Shown: positions 51,791 to 61,569, counted from the first letter of the stretch. The stretch: DNA of 64,000 nt from Streptomyces fradiae (GCF_041270065.1 NZ_CP065958.1:7192001-7256000); one strand, 5' to 3'. The notes: generated by a model not told the origin, from the sequence alone. Made by a program: numbers and translations.

Positions 51791-52969
51791 GTGCGCGACG
51801 CAGCCAGACCACGGCCCTCGACACCACCAGGACACGGCCGAGGGCCCTCGCGCACCGCCGCGCGCACGCTCGCCGCACTGGCCTCGGCCCTCCTCCTCGC
51901 GGGCTGCTCCGGCGGCGACCCGGGCGAGCCCGGCGCCGAGCAGAGCGCCACGGGGCCCGCCCGCGAGGTGCTGCTCCAGCCCGCCGGCAGCCAGGGCCCC
52001 GCCCCCTTCACCCCCTCCACCGCCCAGGAGGGCGCCCCCGTGCAGCAGGAGGCGCCGCCCGTCACCGGCGTCTCCGACCCCGCACCGGCCGGGCACGCCC
52101 TCACCGGCTCCACCCCCGGCCTCTACGGCGGCACCCGCTCCGTCGCCAGCTGCAACGTCGAGCAGCAGGTCTCCTACCTCACCGCCGAACCCGGCAAGGC
52201 CCGCGCCTTCGCCGAGTCCGCGGGCATCCCCGAGAGCAACCTCGCCGACTGGCTGCGCGGCCTCACCCCGGTCCTGCTGCGCGCCGACACCCGGGTCACC
52301 GGGCACGGCTTCCAGAACGGCCGCGCCACCTCCTTCCAGTCCGTGCTCCAGGCCGGCACCGCCGTCCTCGTCGACCAGTACGGCACCCCCCGGGTCCGCT
52401 GCGCCTGCGGTAACCCGCTGCGCTCCCCGGCCGCCGCCGACGGCGCCGTGCACACCGGCGAGCCCTGGCCCGGCTACCGCCCCGAACGGGTCGTCGTCAT
52501 CACCCCCACCAGCGGCACCGTCGGCAGCCTGGTGATCGCCAGCGCCGCCGACAACACCTGGCTGGAGCGCCGCACCGGCACCGACGGCGACCAGGACCGC
52601 AGGCCCGACGTCCTGCCCTCCTGCGACCCGGCCTCCTGCGACCTGGTCACCAACCCGCCCCAGCCGGTGCCCGACCCCAACGCCCCCTCCACCGCCCCCT
52701 CGGTCCCGGTCGTGCCGCACCACACCCCCTCCGCGCCCCGCGAGAACGAGCGGCCGGGCGACCCCGTCGCCCCGCCGATGCCGGACGACACCGCACCCGC
52801 GCCCACCCCCGACGTACCGCCAGGCCCCGACGGTCCGGTCGGGCCGGAGCTGCCGGTCGTGCCGGACGGGCCCGGCGAGCAGCAGCCGCAGCCCGAGCCG
52901 CCGCCCTCGTTCGAGGAACTGCTCCCCGGCGACACCGCGCCCCATCAGCCCGAGACCTTCGAGGGCTGA
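51791..52969 (+). CDS. DUF6777-like proline-rich lipoprotein
   Basis: The 392-residue protein has a basic N-terminus, a hydrophobic segment and the lipobox LLLAGCSGG (Cys near residue 39). A conserved core (LLQPAGSQGPAPFTPST through TRVTGHGFQNGRATSFQSVLQAG and GTPRVRCACGNPL) spans about residues 55-250. It resembles DUF6777, common in Streptomyces. The C-terminal third is proline-rich and likely wall-spanning. GTG 51791 is the likely start. Function unknown. Confidence 0.75.
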   Translation: MRDAARPRPSTPPGHGRGPSRTAARTLAALASALLLAGCSGGDPGEPGAEQSATGPAREVLLQPAGSQGPAPFTPSTAQEGAPVQQEAPPVTGVSDPAPAGHALTGSTPGLYGGTRSVASCNVEQQVSYLTAEPGKARAFAESAGIPESNLADWLRGLTPVLLRADTRVTGHGFQNGRATSFQSVLQAGTAVLVDQYGTPRVRCACGNPLRSPAAADGAVHTGEPWPGYRPERVVVITPTSGTVGSLVIASAADNTWLERRTGTDGDQDRRPDVLPSCDPASCDLVTNPPQPVPDPNAPSTAPSVPVVPHHTPSAPRENERPGDPVAPPMPDDTAPAPTPDVPPGPDGPVGPELPVVPDGPGEQQPQPEPPPSFEELLPGDTAPHQPETFEG

Positions 52970-53074
52970 CGGACCTTGTCGCGAACCTTGTCGCCGACCT
53001 GGCTGCGAACGTTGTTGCGAACCTGTGCCGATCTTCGCCGTGCGTACGGCCGACGCGACGCCTAGCGTGGCCCC

Positions 53075-55195
53075 ATGACTGCGGGCAGAGGGGGCGGGAC
53101 GGCGGCCGAGCCGTGCCGCTGCACGGTGGACGCGGCGGGCTCGGCGGGGACCACCTGCTGCTTCCTCCACGACTTCGGCCGGGAATTCCGGATGGGCAGC
53201 TTCGACTGGGACCTGCTCACCGGCCGGATGACCATGGACGAGGGCGCCCTCGACGTCTTCGACATGCCCGCCGACGAGTACGACGGCGACCCGGCGACCC
53301 TCGGTTCCCGCGTCCTGACCGACGAGGGCCGCCGGCTCGACTCCCTGGTCGCCCAGGCCCTCAAGGACGGCAGCGCGCACTACGGCGCCTACTTCCGCAT
53401 CCGCACCCGGGACGGCGTCCAGCGCTGGACCCACACCCAGGGCGTGGTCCGCCGCGACGCCGACGGGCGCCCCGTGCGCATCATCGGCCTCGTCCGCGAC
53501 GCCTCCGAGGAGCTCACCGAGTCCGCCGCCCGGCTCGGCCTCGACGAGGGCCGCCGACAGCGCACCAGCGTCGTCGAGGGCATGACCGCCGCCCTCGCCC
53601 ACGCCCGCACCGTGCAGGACATCATCGACCTCCTGAACGACTCCCAGGGCCTGGCACACTTCGGCGCCGCCAGCCTCGTCATGGGCCTGCTCGAATCGGG
53701 CCGCATCCACCTGGTGGCCGAGGGACCCGCCGGCGCCTTCGTGCCGGGCACCCGGTTCACCCGCGTGGACGAGCCGTACCCGATGAGCGAGGTCGTCCGC
53801 ACCCTCAACCCCCGCTTCATCGAGTCCCCGGAGGACTTCGCCGCCTCCTACCCGATCCTGTGGCCCCACATCAGCGGCCTCGGCATCACCTCCGCCGCCT
53901 ACCTCCCGCTGATCGCCCAGGCCCGCCCCATCGGCGCCCTCGGCCTGCTCTACAGCGACCGGACCGGCTTCAGCCCCGACGAGCGCAACCTGCTCGTCGC
54001 CCTCGGCAGCTCCATCGCCCAGAGCCTCCAGCGCGCCATGCTCTACGAGCAGGACCACGACCTCGCCGAAGGCCTGCAGCAGGCGATGCTGCCGCGCCGC
54101 ATCCCCGACGTGCCTGGCGCGCAGATCGCCGTCCGCTACCGCTCCGCCCGGCTCGGCCGGGACATCGGCGGCGACTGGTACGACATCATCCCGCTGCCCG
54201 GAGGCCGGGTCGGCGCCGTCATCGGCGACGTCCAGGGCCACGACACCCACGCCGCCGCCGTCATGGGCCAGCTGCGGATCGTGCTGCGCGCCTACGCCGC
54301 CGAGGGCCACACCCCCGCCACCGTCATGGCCCGCGCCTCCGTCTTCCTCCACGAACTCGACACCGAACGCTTCGCCACCTGCACCTACGCCGAGACCGAC
54401 CCCGCCACCGGACTCGTCCAGATCGTGCGCGCCGGGCACGTCGACCCGATGCTCCAGGACCGCGACGGCAGTGCCCGCCGGCTGCCCGTCGAGGGCGGAC
54501 TGCCGCTCGGCCTGTCCGCCGAGTTCGGGCGCCTCGAATACCCGGTCACCGCCGTCGAGCTCGACCCCGGCCAGACCCTGCTGCTCTACACCGACGGCCT
54601 GGTCGAGAAGCCGGGCGCCGACCTCGACGAGGGCCTGCAGTGGCTCACCTCGCTGGTCCGGCGCGGCCCCCGGGACCTCGGGCTGCTCGCCGACCACCTC
54701 TGCGACGTCGTCGACGAGCGCGGCGGCGAGGACGACGTCGCCGTGCTGCTGCTGCGCCGCGAGGGCGACCGCTCGCCGCAGGCCGGCGGCCGGCTCCAGC
54801 AGCACGTCGGCCAGAACGACCCCGAAGCCCTCAGCTCCGCCCGCCACATGATCCGCGCCGCCGTCCGCGCCTGGGGCGCCGGCAGCCGCTCCGACGAGAT
54901 CGAGCTGGTCGCCGACGAGCTGACGACCAACGCCCTGATGCACACCGACGGCGGCGCCATCGTCACCCTGCGGATGCTGACCGGCCCCGAACGCCGCCTC
55001 CGGGTCGAGGTCGAGGACCGCTCCAGCGCCCTGCCGCGCCGCCGCGAGGCCGGCGAGTCCGGGGTCTCCGGCCGCGGACTGCTCTTGGTCGAACGCCTCT
55101 CCGACGCGTGGGGCGTCGAACCGCGCGGCGGCGGCAAATGCGTGTGGTGCGAGTTCGCCACCGAGCAGCCGGGGGAGTGGGCCGAAGGGTCCTGA
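53075..55195 (+). CDS. PAS-GAF-SpoIIE phosphatase with HATPase domain
   Basis: The 706-residue cytoplasmic protein has a PAS-like domain (about 30-150), a GAF domain (about 165-330), a PP2C/SpoIIE phosphatase (QQAMLPRRIPDVPGAQIAVRYR from about 345, with GGDWYD and GDVQGHD metal motifs) and a C-terminal anti-sigma-like HATPase (ELVADELTTNALMH near 610). It combines the switch phosphatase and kinase of partner-switching sigma control in one protein, typical of Streptomyces. The N-terminal CRC and TCC motifs may be incidental. The substrate anti-anti-sigma factor is not in the window. Confidence 0.9.
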   Translation: MTAGRGGGTAAEPCRCTVDAAGSAGTTCCFLHDFGREFRMGSFDWDLLTGRMTMDEGALDVFDMPADEYDGDPATLGSRVLTDEGRRLDSLVAQALKDGSAHYGAYFRIRTRDGVQRWTHTQGVVRRDADGRPVRIIGLVRDASEELTESAARLGLDEGRRQRTSVVEGMTAALAHARTVQDIIDLLNDSQGLAHFGAASLVMGLLESGRIHLVAEGPAGAFVPGTRFTRVDEPYPMSEVVRTLNPRFIESPEDFAASYPILWPHISGLGITSAAYLPLIAQARPIGALGLLYSDRTGFSPDERNLLVALGSSIAQSLQRAMLYEQDHDLAEGLQQAMLPRRIPDVPGAQIAVRYRSARLGRDIGGDWYDIIPLPGGRVGAVIGDVQGHDTHAAAVMGQLRIVLRAYAAEGHTPATVMARASVFLHELDTERFATCTYAETDPATGLVQIVRAGHVDPMLQDRDGSARRLPVEGGLPLGLSAEFGRLEYPVTAVELDPGQTLLLYTDGLVEKPGADLDEGLQWLTSLVRRGPRDLGLLADHLCDVVDERGGEDDVAVLLLRREGDRSPQAGGRLQQHVGQNDPEALSSARHMIRAAVRAWGAGSRSDEIELVADELTTNALMHTDGGAIVTLRMLTGPERRLRVEVEDRSSALPRRREAGESGVSGRGLLLVERLSDAWGVEPRGGGKCVWCEFATEQPGEWAEGS

Positions 55196-55262
55196 CCCGG
55201 CGGTACGGGGCGGGGCGCGCGTCCGACGGGCGCGCGCCCGGCGCGTACGGCAGGGTGGGGGC

Positions 55263-56135
55263 ATGCCCGAGCTGCCCGAGGTCGAAGCCCTCCGCGCGTT
55301 CCTCGACGAGCACCTCGTGGGCAAGGAGATCGCCCGCGTGCTGCCCGTCGCGATCAGCGTGCTCAAGACCTACGATCCGCCGGTCACCGCCCTCGACGGC
55401 GCCCGGGTCACCGGCACGGCCCGGCACGGCAAGTTCCTCGACCTCGCGACCGAGGGCCCGGCGGGCGAGCTGCACCTGGTCACCCATCTCGCCCGGGCCG
55501 GCTGGCTGCACTGGAAGGACGTCCTGCCGTCCGGCCCGCCGAAACCGGGCAAGGGGCCGCTCGCGCTGCGGGTCGCGCTCACCGGCGGCGACGGCTTCGA
55601 CCTCACCGAGGCCGGCACCACCAAACGCCTCGCCGTGTACGTCGTCCACGACCCCCACGAGGTGCCCGGCGTCGCCCGCCTCGGCCCCGACCCGCTCGCC
55701 GCGGAGTTCGACCTCGCCGCCTTCACCGCCCTGCTCGCCGGCGAACGGCGCCAGATCAAGGGCGCGCTGCGCGACCAGAGCCTGATCGCCGGCATCGGCA
55801 ACGCGTACAGCGACGAGATCCTGCACGCGGCGAAGATGTCCCCGTTCAAGCCCGTCCAGAACCTCACTGCGGCGGAGACCGCCGCCTTGTACGAGGCGCT
55901 GCGCACCACCCTCGCCGAGGCCGTCGACCGCTCCCACGGGCTCGCCGCCGGCAAGCTCAAGGCCGAGAAGAAGAGCGGCCTGCGGGTGCACGGCCGCGCG
56001 GGCGAGCCCTGCCCGGTGTGCGGCGACACCGTCCGCAGCGTCTCCTTCAGCGACTCCTCGCTCCAGTACTGCCCCACATGCCAGACCGGCGGCAGGCCGC
56101 TCGCCGACCGCCGCCTGTCCAAGCTGCTCAAATAG
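55263..56135 (+). CDS. Fpg/Nei family DNA glycosylase
   Basis: The 290-residue enzyme has the catalytic N-terminus PELPEVE (the Pro after Met is the nucleophile), the H2TH region (LIAGIGNAYSDEILHAAKMSP) and a C-terminal zinc finger CPVCGD...YCPTCQTGGRPL. It removes oxidised bases and nicks DNA. It differs from housekeeping MutM in detail (KSGLRVHGRAG linker) and fits the Fpg/Nei-like paralogues of actinobacteria. ATG 55263. Confidence 0.93.
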   Translation: MPELPEVEALRAFLDEHLVGKEIARVLPVAISVLKTYDPPVTALDGARVTGTARHGKFLDLATEGPAGELHLVTHLARAGWLHWKDVLPSGPPKPGKGPLALRVALTGGDGFDLTEAGTTKRLAVYVVHDPHEVPGVARLGPDPLAAEFDLAAFTALLAGERRQIKGALRDQSLIAGIGNAYSDEILHAAKMSPFKPVQNLTAAETAALYEALRTTLAEAVDRSHGLAAGKLKAEKKSGLRVHGRAGEPCPVCGDTVRSVSFSDSSLQYCPTCQTGGRPLADRRLSKLLK

Positions 56136-56156
56136 CGCTGAAATACACTCGCGGGC

Positions 56157-56915
56157 ATGCTGCGCGTACTGGCCGTCGACGACGAGGCGCCGGCCCTCGA
56201 GGAACTGCTCTACCTGCTGCGGGCCGACCCGCGCGTGCGCACCGCCGAGGGCGCGGGCGACGCCACCGAGGCGCTGCGCAGGATCGGCCGGGCCGTCGAG
56301 TCCGGGCCCGACGGGCCCGAGGGCATCGACGTGGTCTTCCTCGACATCCACATGCCCGGCCTCGGCGGCCTGGACCTGGCCCGGCTGCTCGGCGGCCTCG
56401 CCCGGCCCCCGCTGATCGTCTTCGTCACCGCCCACGAGGGCTTCGCCGTCCAGGCCTTCGACCTGGAGGCCGTCGACTATGTGCTCAAGCCGGTCCGCCG
56501 GGAACGGCTCGCCGAGGCCGTACGGCGGGTCCGCGACCTGGTGCACGCCGGTGCCGCGGCCGCCCCGGCGGCGGCGCCCGCGGCCGAGCAGATCCCGGTC
56601 GAACTCGGCGGCGTCACCCGCTTCGTGGCCGTCGACGACATCGCGTACGTGGAGGCGCACGGCGACTACGCCCGGCTCCACACCGACCAGGGCAGCCATC
56701 TGGTGCGCATCCCGCTCTCCGTCCTGGAGGAGCGCTGGGCCGCGCGCGGCTTCGTACGGATCCACCGCAGCCATCTGGTCGCGCTCGGCCGGATCGACGA
56801 ACTGCGCCTGGACGGCGGCGCGACCTCGGTCCGGGTCGGCGAGGCCGTCCTCGCCGTCTCCCGCCGGCACGCCCGGGAACTGCGCGACCTGCTGATGCGG
56901 CGCGCCCGGGGCTGA
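56157..56915 (+). CDS. LytTR response regulator
   Basis: The 252-residue protein has a receiver domain with VDDE, the phospho-acceptor in FLDIHMPGLGG (about residue 62), T in FVTAHEG and K in YVLKPV, followed by a LytTR DNA-binding domain (FVAVDDIAYVEAHGDYARLHT to FVRIHRSHLVAL). Such regulators control wall or membrane functions. No sensor kinase lies next to it. It starts 21 nt after the glycosylase gene. Confidence 0.92.
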   Translation: MLRVLAVDDEAPALEELLYLLRADPRVRTAEGAGDATEALRRIGRAVESGPDGPEGIDVVFLDIHMPGLGGLDLARLLGGLARPPLIVFVTAHEGFAVQAFDLEAVDYVLKPVRRERLAEAVRRVRDLVHAGAAAAPAAAPAAEQIPVELGGVTRFVAVDDIAYVEAHGDYARLHTDQGSHLVRIPLSVLEERWAARGFVRIHRSHLVALGRIDELRLDGGATSVRVGEAVLAVSRRHARELRDLLMRRARG

Positions 56916-56945
56916 CCTGGGCTGATCAGGCGGTCCGCCGGCCGG

Positions 56946-57410
56946 TCAGCAGAGGTGCAGCGCGAGATGGCTCAGGGCCACGCCCAACTGCCAGGCGGGC
57001 AGCCACACCTGGCGCTCCTCGTCCAGGGCGCGGACCCCGCCGAGACCGGCGAGCCCGGCCAGATCGGCGGCTCGCAGCTCGGTGTCCCGGAGCAGCCGCC
57101 AGGTGTCCCGGGCCAGGGCAAGATCGGGCGCCGGGGTGGCGGCGGGCGGGGCCGCGAGGCGGGCGGTCACCCAGGCGTCCCACGGGTGGTCGTGCGCGGT
57201 GCGGCGCAGCCAGCCGTCGAGGCCCGGCCCGTCGAGCAGGACGGTCAGGGCGAGGGTGCGCACCCCCGCCCGGAACTCCAGCGAGCCGGGCGCGACGAGC
57301 CCGCTCGCGCGCATCACGTCATCAGCAACGTACTCGGCGCACAGCCAGTCCATCGGTACGGCGAGTCCGCCTCCGCCGCCACCGGCGCCGTTCGTGCTCT
57401 CGGGCAGCAC
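56946..57410 (-). CDS. Uncharacterised 154-residue protein
   Basis: GTG 57410 after AAGGTGG opens 154 codons on the minus strand. After a glycine-rich start the helical protein reads MDWLCAEYVADDVMRASGLV, with LDGPGLDGWLRRTAHDHPWDAWVTARL in the middle and WLPAWQLGVALSHLALHLC at the end. I do not recognise a family. Composition and ribosome site support coding. Confidence 0.65.
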   Translation of the reverse strand: MLPESTNGAGGGGGGLAVPMDWLCAEYVADDVMRASGLVAPGSLEFRAGVRTLALTVLLDGPGLDGWLRRTAHDHPWDAWVTARLAAPPAATPAPDLALARDTWRLLRDTELRAADLAGLAGLGGVRALDEERQVWLPAWQLGVALSHLALHLC

Positions 57411-57601
57411 GGTTCCACCTTCTCCCGGTTCTCCTGGACCCCAGGTCCTGTTCGCCCCGGGGACGAGCCTCCTCCGAGAAGGCCGCGCGCGGGGCCGGTT
57501 CGGCGAACTGGACCGGGGGGATTCGGATGTCCGTCCCCGCCGCATCGGTGCTGGTGGGCGCCGTGTGACGGGGGTGAAGAGCGGGGCGGGGGAGGCGCGG
57601 C

Positions 57602-58039
57602 TCAGCCGAGCAGCGCGTAGACCGCGGTCGCGTGCGCGGCGATGTCCTCGCCGCCCTCGGCCGTCATGGTGATGTCCGCGAAGGCCATCCGCTTGCCGGT
57701 CTTGGTGAGCCGGGCCCGCACCAGGACGTCGGCGCCGACCACCGGCCGCTGGAAGCTGATCGACTGCTGCACGGTGGTCATCGGGACGAAGCCGCCGCGG
57801 GCGGCGGCCACCGCGATCACGGTCGCCGTGTCGGCGGCGGCCATCAGCGCCTGGCCGGACAGGCCGCCGCCCTCGCGGGCGAGCCGGTCGGACCAGGGGA
57901 GCCGGAGGACGGCCTCCCGCTCGCCGACGGACTCGACCGAGAGTCCGAGGTCGAGCACCCAGGGGGCGAAGTTGTCGGCGAGGATCTTTTCGGCGGCGGC
58001 GGGGGCCAGCGGCACGGGCGTCGTTGTCACGGGCGTCAT
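57602..58039 (-). CDS. PaaI-type hotdog thioesterase
   Basis: The 145-residue protein has the hotdog fold pattern of PaaI thioesterases: LSGQALMAAADTATVIAVA (catalytic Asp) in the central helix and TTVQQSISFQRPVVGADVLV. It would hydrolyse acyl-CoA thioesters. ATG 58039 overlaps the stop of the upstream sigma-factor gene by 4 nt, so the two are made together. Confidence 0.85.
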   Translation of the reverse strand: MTPVTTTPVPLAPAAAEKILADNFAPWVLDLGLSVESVGEREAVLRLPWSDRLAREGGGLSGQALMAAADTATVIAVAAARGGFVPMTTVQQSISFQRPVVGADVLVRARLTKTGKRMAFADITMTAEGGEDIAAHATAVYALLG

Positions 58040-58623
58040 TGTGGGGCCCCGGCCGCGGACCGGGCAACGGGTCCGCGACGGCGCGGCCGGTAGCCGGGCA
58101 GCCGGTGCCCGAGCTGGCGCAGGGCGTAGTGGGAGCGGGACTTGACGGTGCCGGCCGGGATGCCGAGATCGGCGGCGGCCTCGTTGACGGTGAGCCCGTG
58201 GAAGTAGAGCCGGACCAGGACCGCCCGGTGCTCGGGGCGCAGTCCGCGTACCGCCGCCCGGACGTCGAGCGCGGCGACGGCGGACTCGGTGGCGTCGGCC
58301 GGGTCGGCGGTGACGGCGAGCAGTTCGTCGCCGATCTCGGTGGGCCGGGAGAGCCGGGAGCGGCGGGCGTCGATGGCGAGCCGCCGGGCGACCGTGAACA
58401 GCCAGGGCCGCATGGAGGTGTAGGAGGAGTCGAAGGCCTCGGGGTGCAGCCACGCGCGGACCAGGGTCTCCTGCACCAGGTCCTCGGCCCGCTGCCGGTC
58501 GCCCTGGGTCAGTCCGAGCAGGAAGGAGAGCAGGGCCGGGCCGTGTTCGCGCTGGAGCTCCTTCAGGGCCCGCTCGTCGGTGGTCGCCGCCGGTGCGGTC
58601 GGTGGCGTCAGTGCCGTCGTCAT
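58036..58623 (-). CDS. ECF-type RNA polymerase sigma factor
   Basis: The 195-residue protein has sigma region 2 (RAEDLVQETLVRAWLHPEAF and SMRPWLFTVARRLAIDARR) and region 4 (LRPEHRAVLVRLYFHGLTVNEAAADLGIPAGTVKSR). No anti-sigma gene follows; instead a thioesterase gene overlaps. It resembles the SigL/SigK-type ECF factors of actinobacteria. ATG 58623 is the chosen start; a long upstream frame is spurious. Confidence 0.9.
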   Translation of the reverse strand: MTTALTPPTAPAATTDERALKELQREHGPALLSFLLGLTQGDRQRAEDLVQETLVRAWLHPEAFDSSYTSMRPWLFTVARRLAIDARRSRLSRPTEIGDELLAVTADPADATESAVAALDVRAAVRGLRPEHRAVLVRLYFHGLTVNEAAADLGIPAGTVKSRSHYALRQLGHRLPGYRPRRRGPVARSAAGAPQ

Positions 58624-58813
58624 GCGCCGTATGTGAACGCATCCGGACGCCGGACGACAGGGAACGAACCGGGATCTGCGACGAACGGTCGCACCGAGCG
58701 GTGAATGGTGCGGTGAACGGACGGGCGGAAGGCGTGCGTCCGATTCAGCGGGTTTATCGCCTGTTGCGGCATTGAACCTTGACTGAGGCTTATCGCCCCC
58801 GGTGAATTCATAG

Positions 58814-58825
58814 GAACAGCTGTTC
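58814..58825. promoter_or_regulatory. GAACAGCTGTTC palindrome before the CapA gene
   Basis: A perfect 12-bp palindrome lies 27 bp upstream of the ATG at 58853, in the divergent gap with the sigma factor gene. A repressor or LexA-like protein could bind, but this is unproven. Confidence 0.4.
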
Positions 58826-58852
58826 ATCCTACGAACCAGCGGAGTCCGGCAG

Positions 58853-60052
58853 ATGACCCCACGCACCCGACCCGGCACGGCCGTCCTCGCCGCCGTCCTG
58901 CTCACCACGGCCGCCGGCTGCGCCGTCGCCGACCGCGCCCCGGAGCGCCCCGGCGACGGTCCCGCGCAGAGCAGGTCGCCCCAGCGCCCCGCCGCGCCCG
59001 GGGGTGCCTCCGCCCCGGCCCCCTTCACCCTGGTGGCCTCCGGCGACGTCCTCCCGCACGACTCGATCATCCGGCAGGCCGCCGCCGACGCGGGCGGCGA
59101 CGGCTACGACTTCCGCCCCATGCTCTCCGGCGTCAAGCCCGTGGTCTCCCGCGCCGACCTGGCGATCTGCCACATGGAGACGGTGTACGGCGAGCCCGGC
59201 GGCCCCTACACCGGCTACCCCGCCTTCAAGTCCCCGCCCGAGGTCGCCGCCGCCCTCAAGGAGACCGGCTACGACTCCTGCTCCACCGCCTCCAACCACA
59301 CCCTGGACGACGGCGCCGCGGGACTGCGCCGCACCCTCGACGCCCTGGACAAGGCGGGCGTACGGCACGCCGGCTCGGCCCGCAGCGCCGACGAGGCCGC
59401 CCGTCCCGCCCTGCTCAAGGCCGGCCGGGCGACCGTGGCACAGCTCGCCTACACGTACGACACCAACGGCTATCCGCTCCCCGAGGGGCAGCCCTGGGCC
59501 GTGAACCTGATCGACCCGGAGAAGATCGTCTCCGACGCCCGGGACGCCCGGAAGGCCGGCGCCGACGTCGTGGTCGTCTCCATCCACTGGGGCACCGAAT
59601 GGCAGTCCGCGCCCGACGAGAAGCAGCTCTCGCTCGGCCGGGCGCTCACCGCCTCCCGTACCGGCGACCGCCCCGACATCGACCTGATCATCGGCACCCA
59701 CGCCCATGTGCCGCAGGCCTACGAGAAGGTGAACGGCACCTGGATCGTCTACGGCATGGGCGACCAGATCGCCGGCGACATGATCAACTACGAGGGCGCC
59801 TACGACCGGCGCGGCAACATGGGCACCCTGGGCCGCTTCACCTTCGCCCCGCCCACCTCGCCCGGCCGGCGCTGGGAGGTGACCAAGGCGGAGTTCGTGC
59901 CGCAGTTCTTCGACACCGCCCGCGGCCGGGTGGTCAACCTCAACGAGGCGATCAGGGCGGGCCAGGCGCAGTACACCGAGCCCCGCGACGCCATCCGCTC
60001 GGTCGTCCTCGACCGGGGCGCGGCCCGCGACGGACTGACCATGGGAGAGTAG
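58853..60052 (+). CDS. CapA family lipoprotein (metallophosphatase-like)
   Basis: The 399-residue protein has a lipobox (TTAAGC near residue 22) and the CapA/PGA_cap domain: ASGDVLPHD near 63, CHMETV, SNHTLDDG near 147, IHWGTEW near 243 and GTHAHVPQAYE near 280. Family members take part in poly-gamma-glutamate capsule synthesis or related wall chemistry. ATG 58853 follows AGCGGAG. It converges with the UspA gene 9 nt away. Confidence 0.88.
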   Translation: MTPRTRPGTAVLAAVLLTTAAGCAVADRAPERPGDGPAQSRSPQRPAAPGGASAPAPFTLVASGDVLPHDSIIRQAAADAGGDGYDFRPMLSGVKPVVSRADLAICHMETVYGEPGGPYTGYPAFKSPPEVAAALKETGYDSCSTASNHTLDDGAAGLRRTLDALDKAGVRHAGSARSADEAARPALLKAGRATVAQLAYTYDTNGYPLPEGQPWAVNLIDPEKIVSDARDARKAGADVVVVSIHWGTEWQSAPDEKQLSLGRALTASRTGDRPDIDLIIGTHAHVPQAYEKVNGTWIVYGMGDQIAGDMINYEGAYDRRGNMGTLGRFTFAPPTSPGRRWEVTKAEFVPQFFDTARGRVVNLNEAIRAGQAQYTEPRDAIRSVVLDRGAARDGLTMGE

Positions 60053-60061
60053 CCCGGAGGT

Positions 60062-60508
60062 CTACGGCACCACCGTGACCGGCCAGCGGCCCGCCTTGAC
60101 CAGGCGCACCGCCACCGACCCCACGAAACGGTGCCCGGCCGACTCCGAGGCCCCGACCACCACCGCGTCCGCCTTCAGCTCGTCGGCGGCCGAGACCAGA
60201 CCCGCGTACGCGTCCCCGCGGAAGGTGTGGAACTCCCAGCGCACCTGGAAGATCTCCTTGACCCGCTCCGCGGACTCCCGGATCTCGGCCACCAGACCCT
60301 CGGCGATCTCCTCGGTGGCGCCGGAGACCGGTGCCCCCATCGCCGCGCCGGCCGCGAGCACCGGCTGTACGTACACGAGCGCGAGCAGCGCGTTCTGCCG
60401 CCGGGCGAGCCCGGCCGCGTACGCCGCCGCGCGCAGCGAGGACGCCGAACCGTCGACCCCGGCGACGATCACCTTCGGGCCGTCCGTACCTCGTTCGAAT
60501 CCGCTCAC
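60062..60508 (-). CDS. Universal stress protein (UspA)
   Basis: The 148-residue single-domain Usp has GVDGSASSLRA at the N-terminus and the nucleotide-binding ending VVVGASESAGHRFVGSVAVRLVKAG-type sequence with VTVVP. It probably binds ATP and responds to stress. ATG 60508. Confidence 0.9.
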   Translation of the reverse strand: MSGFERGTDGPKVIVAGVDGSASSLRAAAYAAGLARRQNALLALVYVQPVLAAGAAMGAPVSGATEEIAEGLVAEIRESAERVKEIFQVRWEFHTFRGDAYAGLVSAADELKADAVVVGASESAGHRFVGSVAVRLVKAGRWPVTVVP

Positions 60509-60598
60509 CCTTCGAGGCTATCGGCTCATCAGGTGTTCTCCGACGGGGGTCCGGTGTCGCTGCGCGGCCGGTGCCGTCCACCGTTCGCACCATTGGTC

Positions 60599-61495
60599 AT
60601 GAAAAAGGATGAGACGACCACAGGGCGTCGGGCGCTGCTGCGCCTCGCCGCCGCCCTGGGCGCCACCGCCACCGTCGGAGTCTTCGCCGCGGACCGCCTG
60701 GGAGGCATGGACGAGGGGACCACGACGGGCGGGGTCCGCCCCGCGCGCCCGGCACCCGCCGCCGGTCCGCAGGGCCAGGCCCGGGGCGGGGCGCCGGCCA
60801 AGGCGCAGGCGCGGGCCGCGCGGCTGCGCCCCGCCGCGTACCGGCTCCAGCCGATGACCGGCTACGCGCCGCCCGCCTTCCGCCGCGCCCTCCCGCCGGT
60901 CCGGACCCGGCCCTTCCTCCATCTCACCGGCGTCGGCCGCTCGATGGTGCTCACCTTCGACGACGGCCCCGACCCGCGCTACACCCCGGAGATCCTCGAC
61001 ACCCTGCGCCGCCACGGCTGCCGGGCGATGTTCTTCGTCTGCGGCGAGATGGCGGTCGACAACCAGGACCTGCTCAAGCGGATGGCCGAGGACGGACACG
61101 TGGTCGGCAACCACTCCTGGTCCCATCCGCTCGTGCCCAAACTGCGGCCCTCGCGCATCCGCGAGGAGCTCGGCTCCACCAGCGACGTCATCGAACGGGC
61201 CCTGGGCGCACCGCCATTGTGGTACCGGGCGCCCTACGGGGCGTGGAACAGGCTGTCGTTCGAGATCGGCGCCGAACTCGGCATGGAACCGCTCGCCTGG
61301 ACCGTGGACACCCTCGACTGGCAGGAGCCGCCCACCGACCGCATCGTCCAGCGGGTCCTGGACGGCGCGGGCGAGGGCGTCGTCGTCCTCAACCACGACG
61401 CGGGCGGCAACCGTTCGCACAGCGTCGCCGCCCTCAAGCGCTATCTGCCCAGGCTCCTCGACGCGGGCTACAGCGTCACCGTGCCGCGCCGCTGA
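60599..61495 (+). CDS. Exported polysaccharide deacetylase (NodB domain)
   Basis: The 298-residue protein has an N-terminal signal or anchor (about residues 10-35, TGRRALLRLAAALGATATVG; the twin Arg is weakly Tat-like) and a NodB domain with TFDDGPD near 118, the metal motif HSWSHP near 175, RAPYGAWN and WTVDTLDW. It removes acetyl groups from peptidoglycan or other glycans. ATG 60599 follows a weak ribosome site. Confidence 0.9.
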   Translation: MKKDETTTGRRALLRLAAALGATATVGVFAADRLGGMDEGTTTGGVRPARPAPAAGPQGQARGGAPAKAQARAARLRPAAYRLQPMTGYAPPAFRRALPPVRTRPFLHLTGVGRSMVLTFDDGPDPRYTPEILDTLRRHGCRAMFFVCGEMAVDNQDLLKRMAEDGHVVGNHSWSHPLVPKLRPSRIREELGSTSDVIERALGAPPLWYRAPYGAWNRLSFEIGAELGMEPLAWTVDTLDWQEPPTDRIVQRVLDGAGEGVVVLNHDAGGNRSHSVAALKRYLPRLLDAGYSVTVPRR

Positions 61496-61509
61496 GCGGA
61501 GCCGGCGGA

Positions 61510-61563
61510 CGTACGGCGAAGGGCCCCGGCACCTGGGTGGGTGCCGGGGCCCTCCGCCGTACG
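61510..61563. terminator. Bidirectional terminator between deacetylase and sortase genes
   Basis: GGGCCCCGGCACC pairs perfectly with 61540-61552 around a 6-nt loop, and an outer CGTACGGCG/CGCCGTACG stem extends it across 61510-61563. It lies between convergent genes. Confidence 0.9.
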
Positions 61564-61569
61564 GACCGC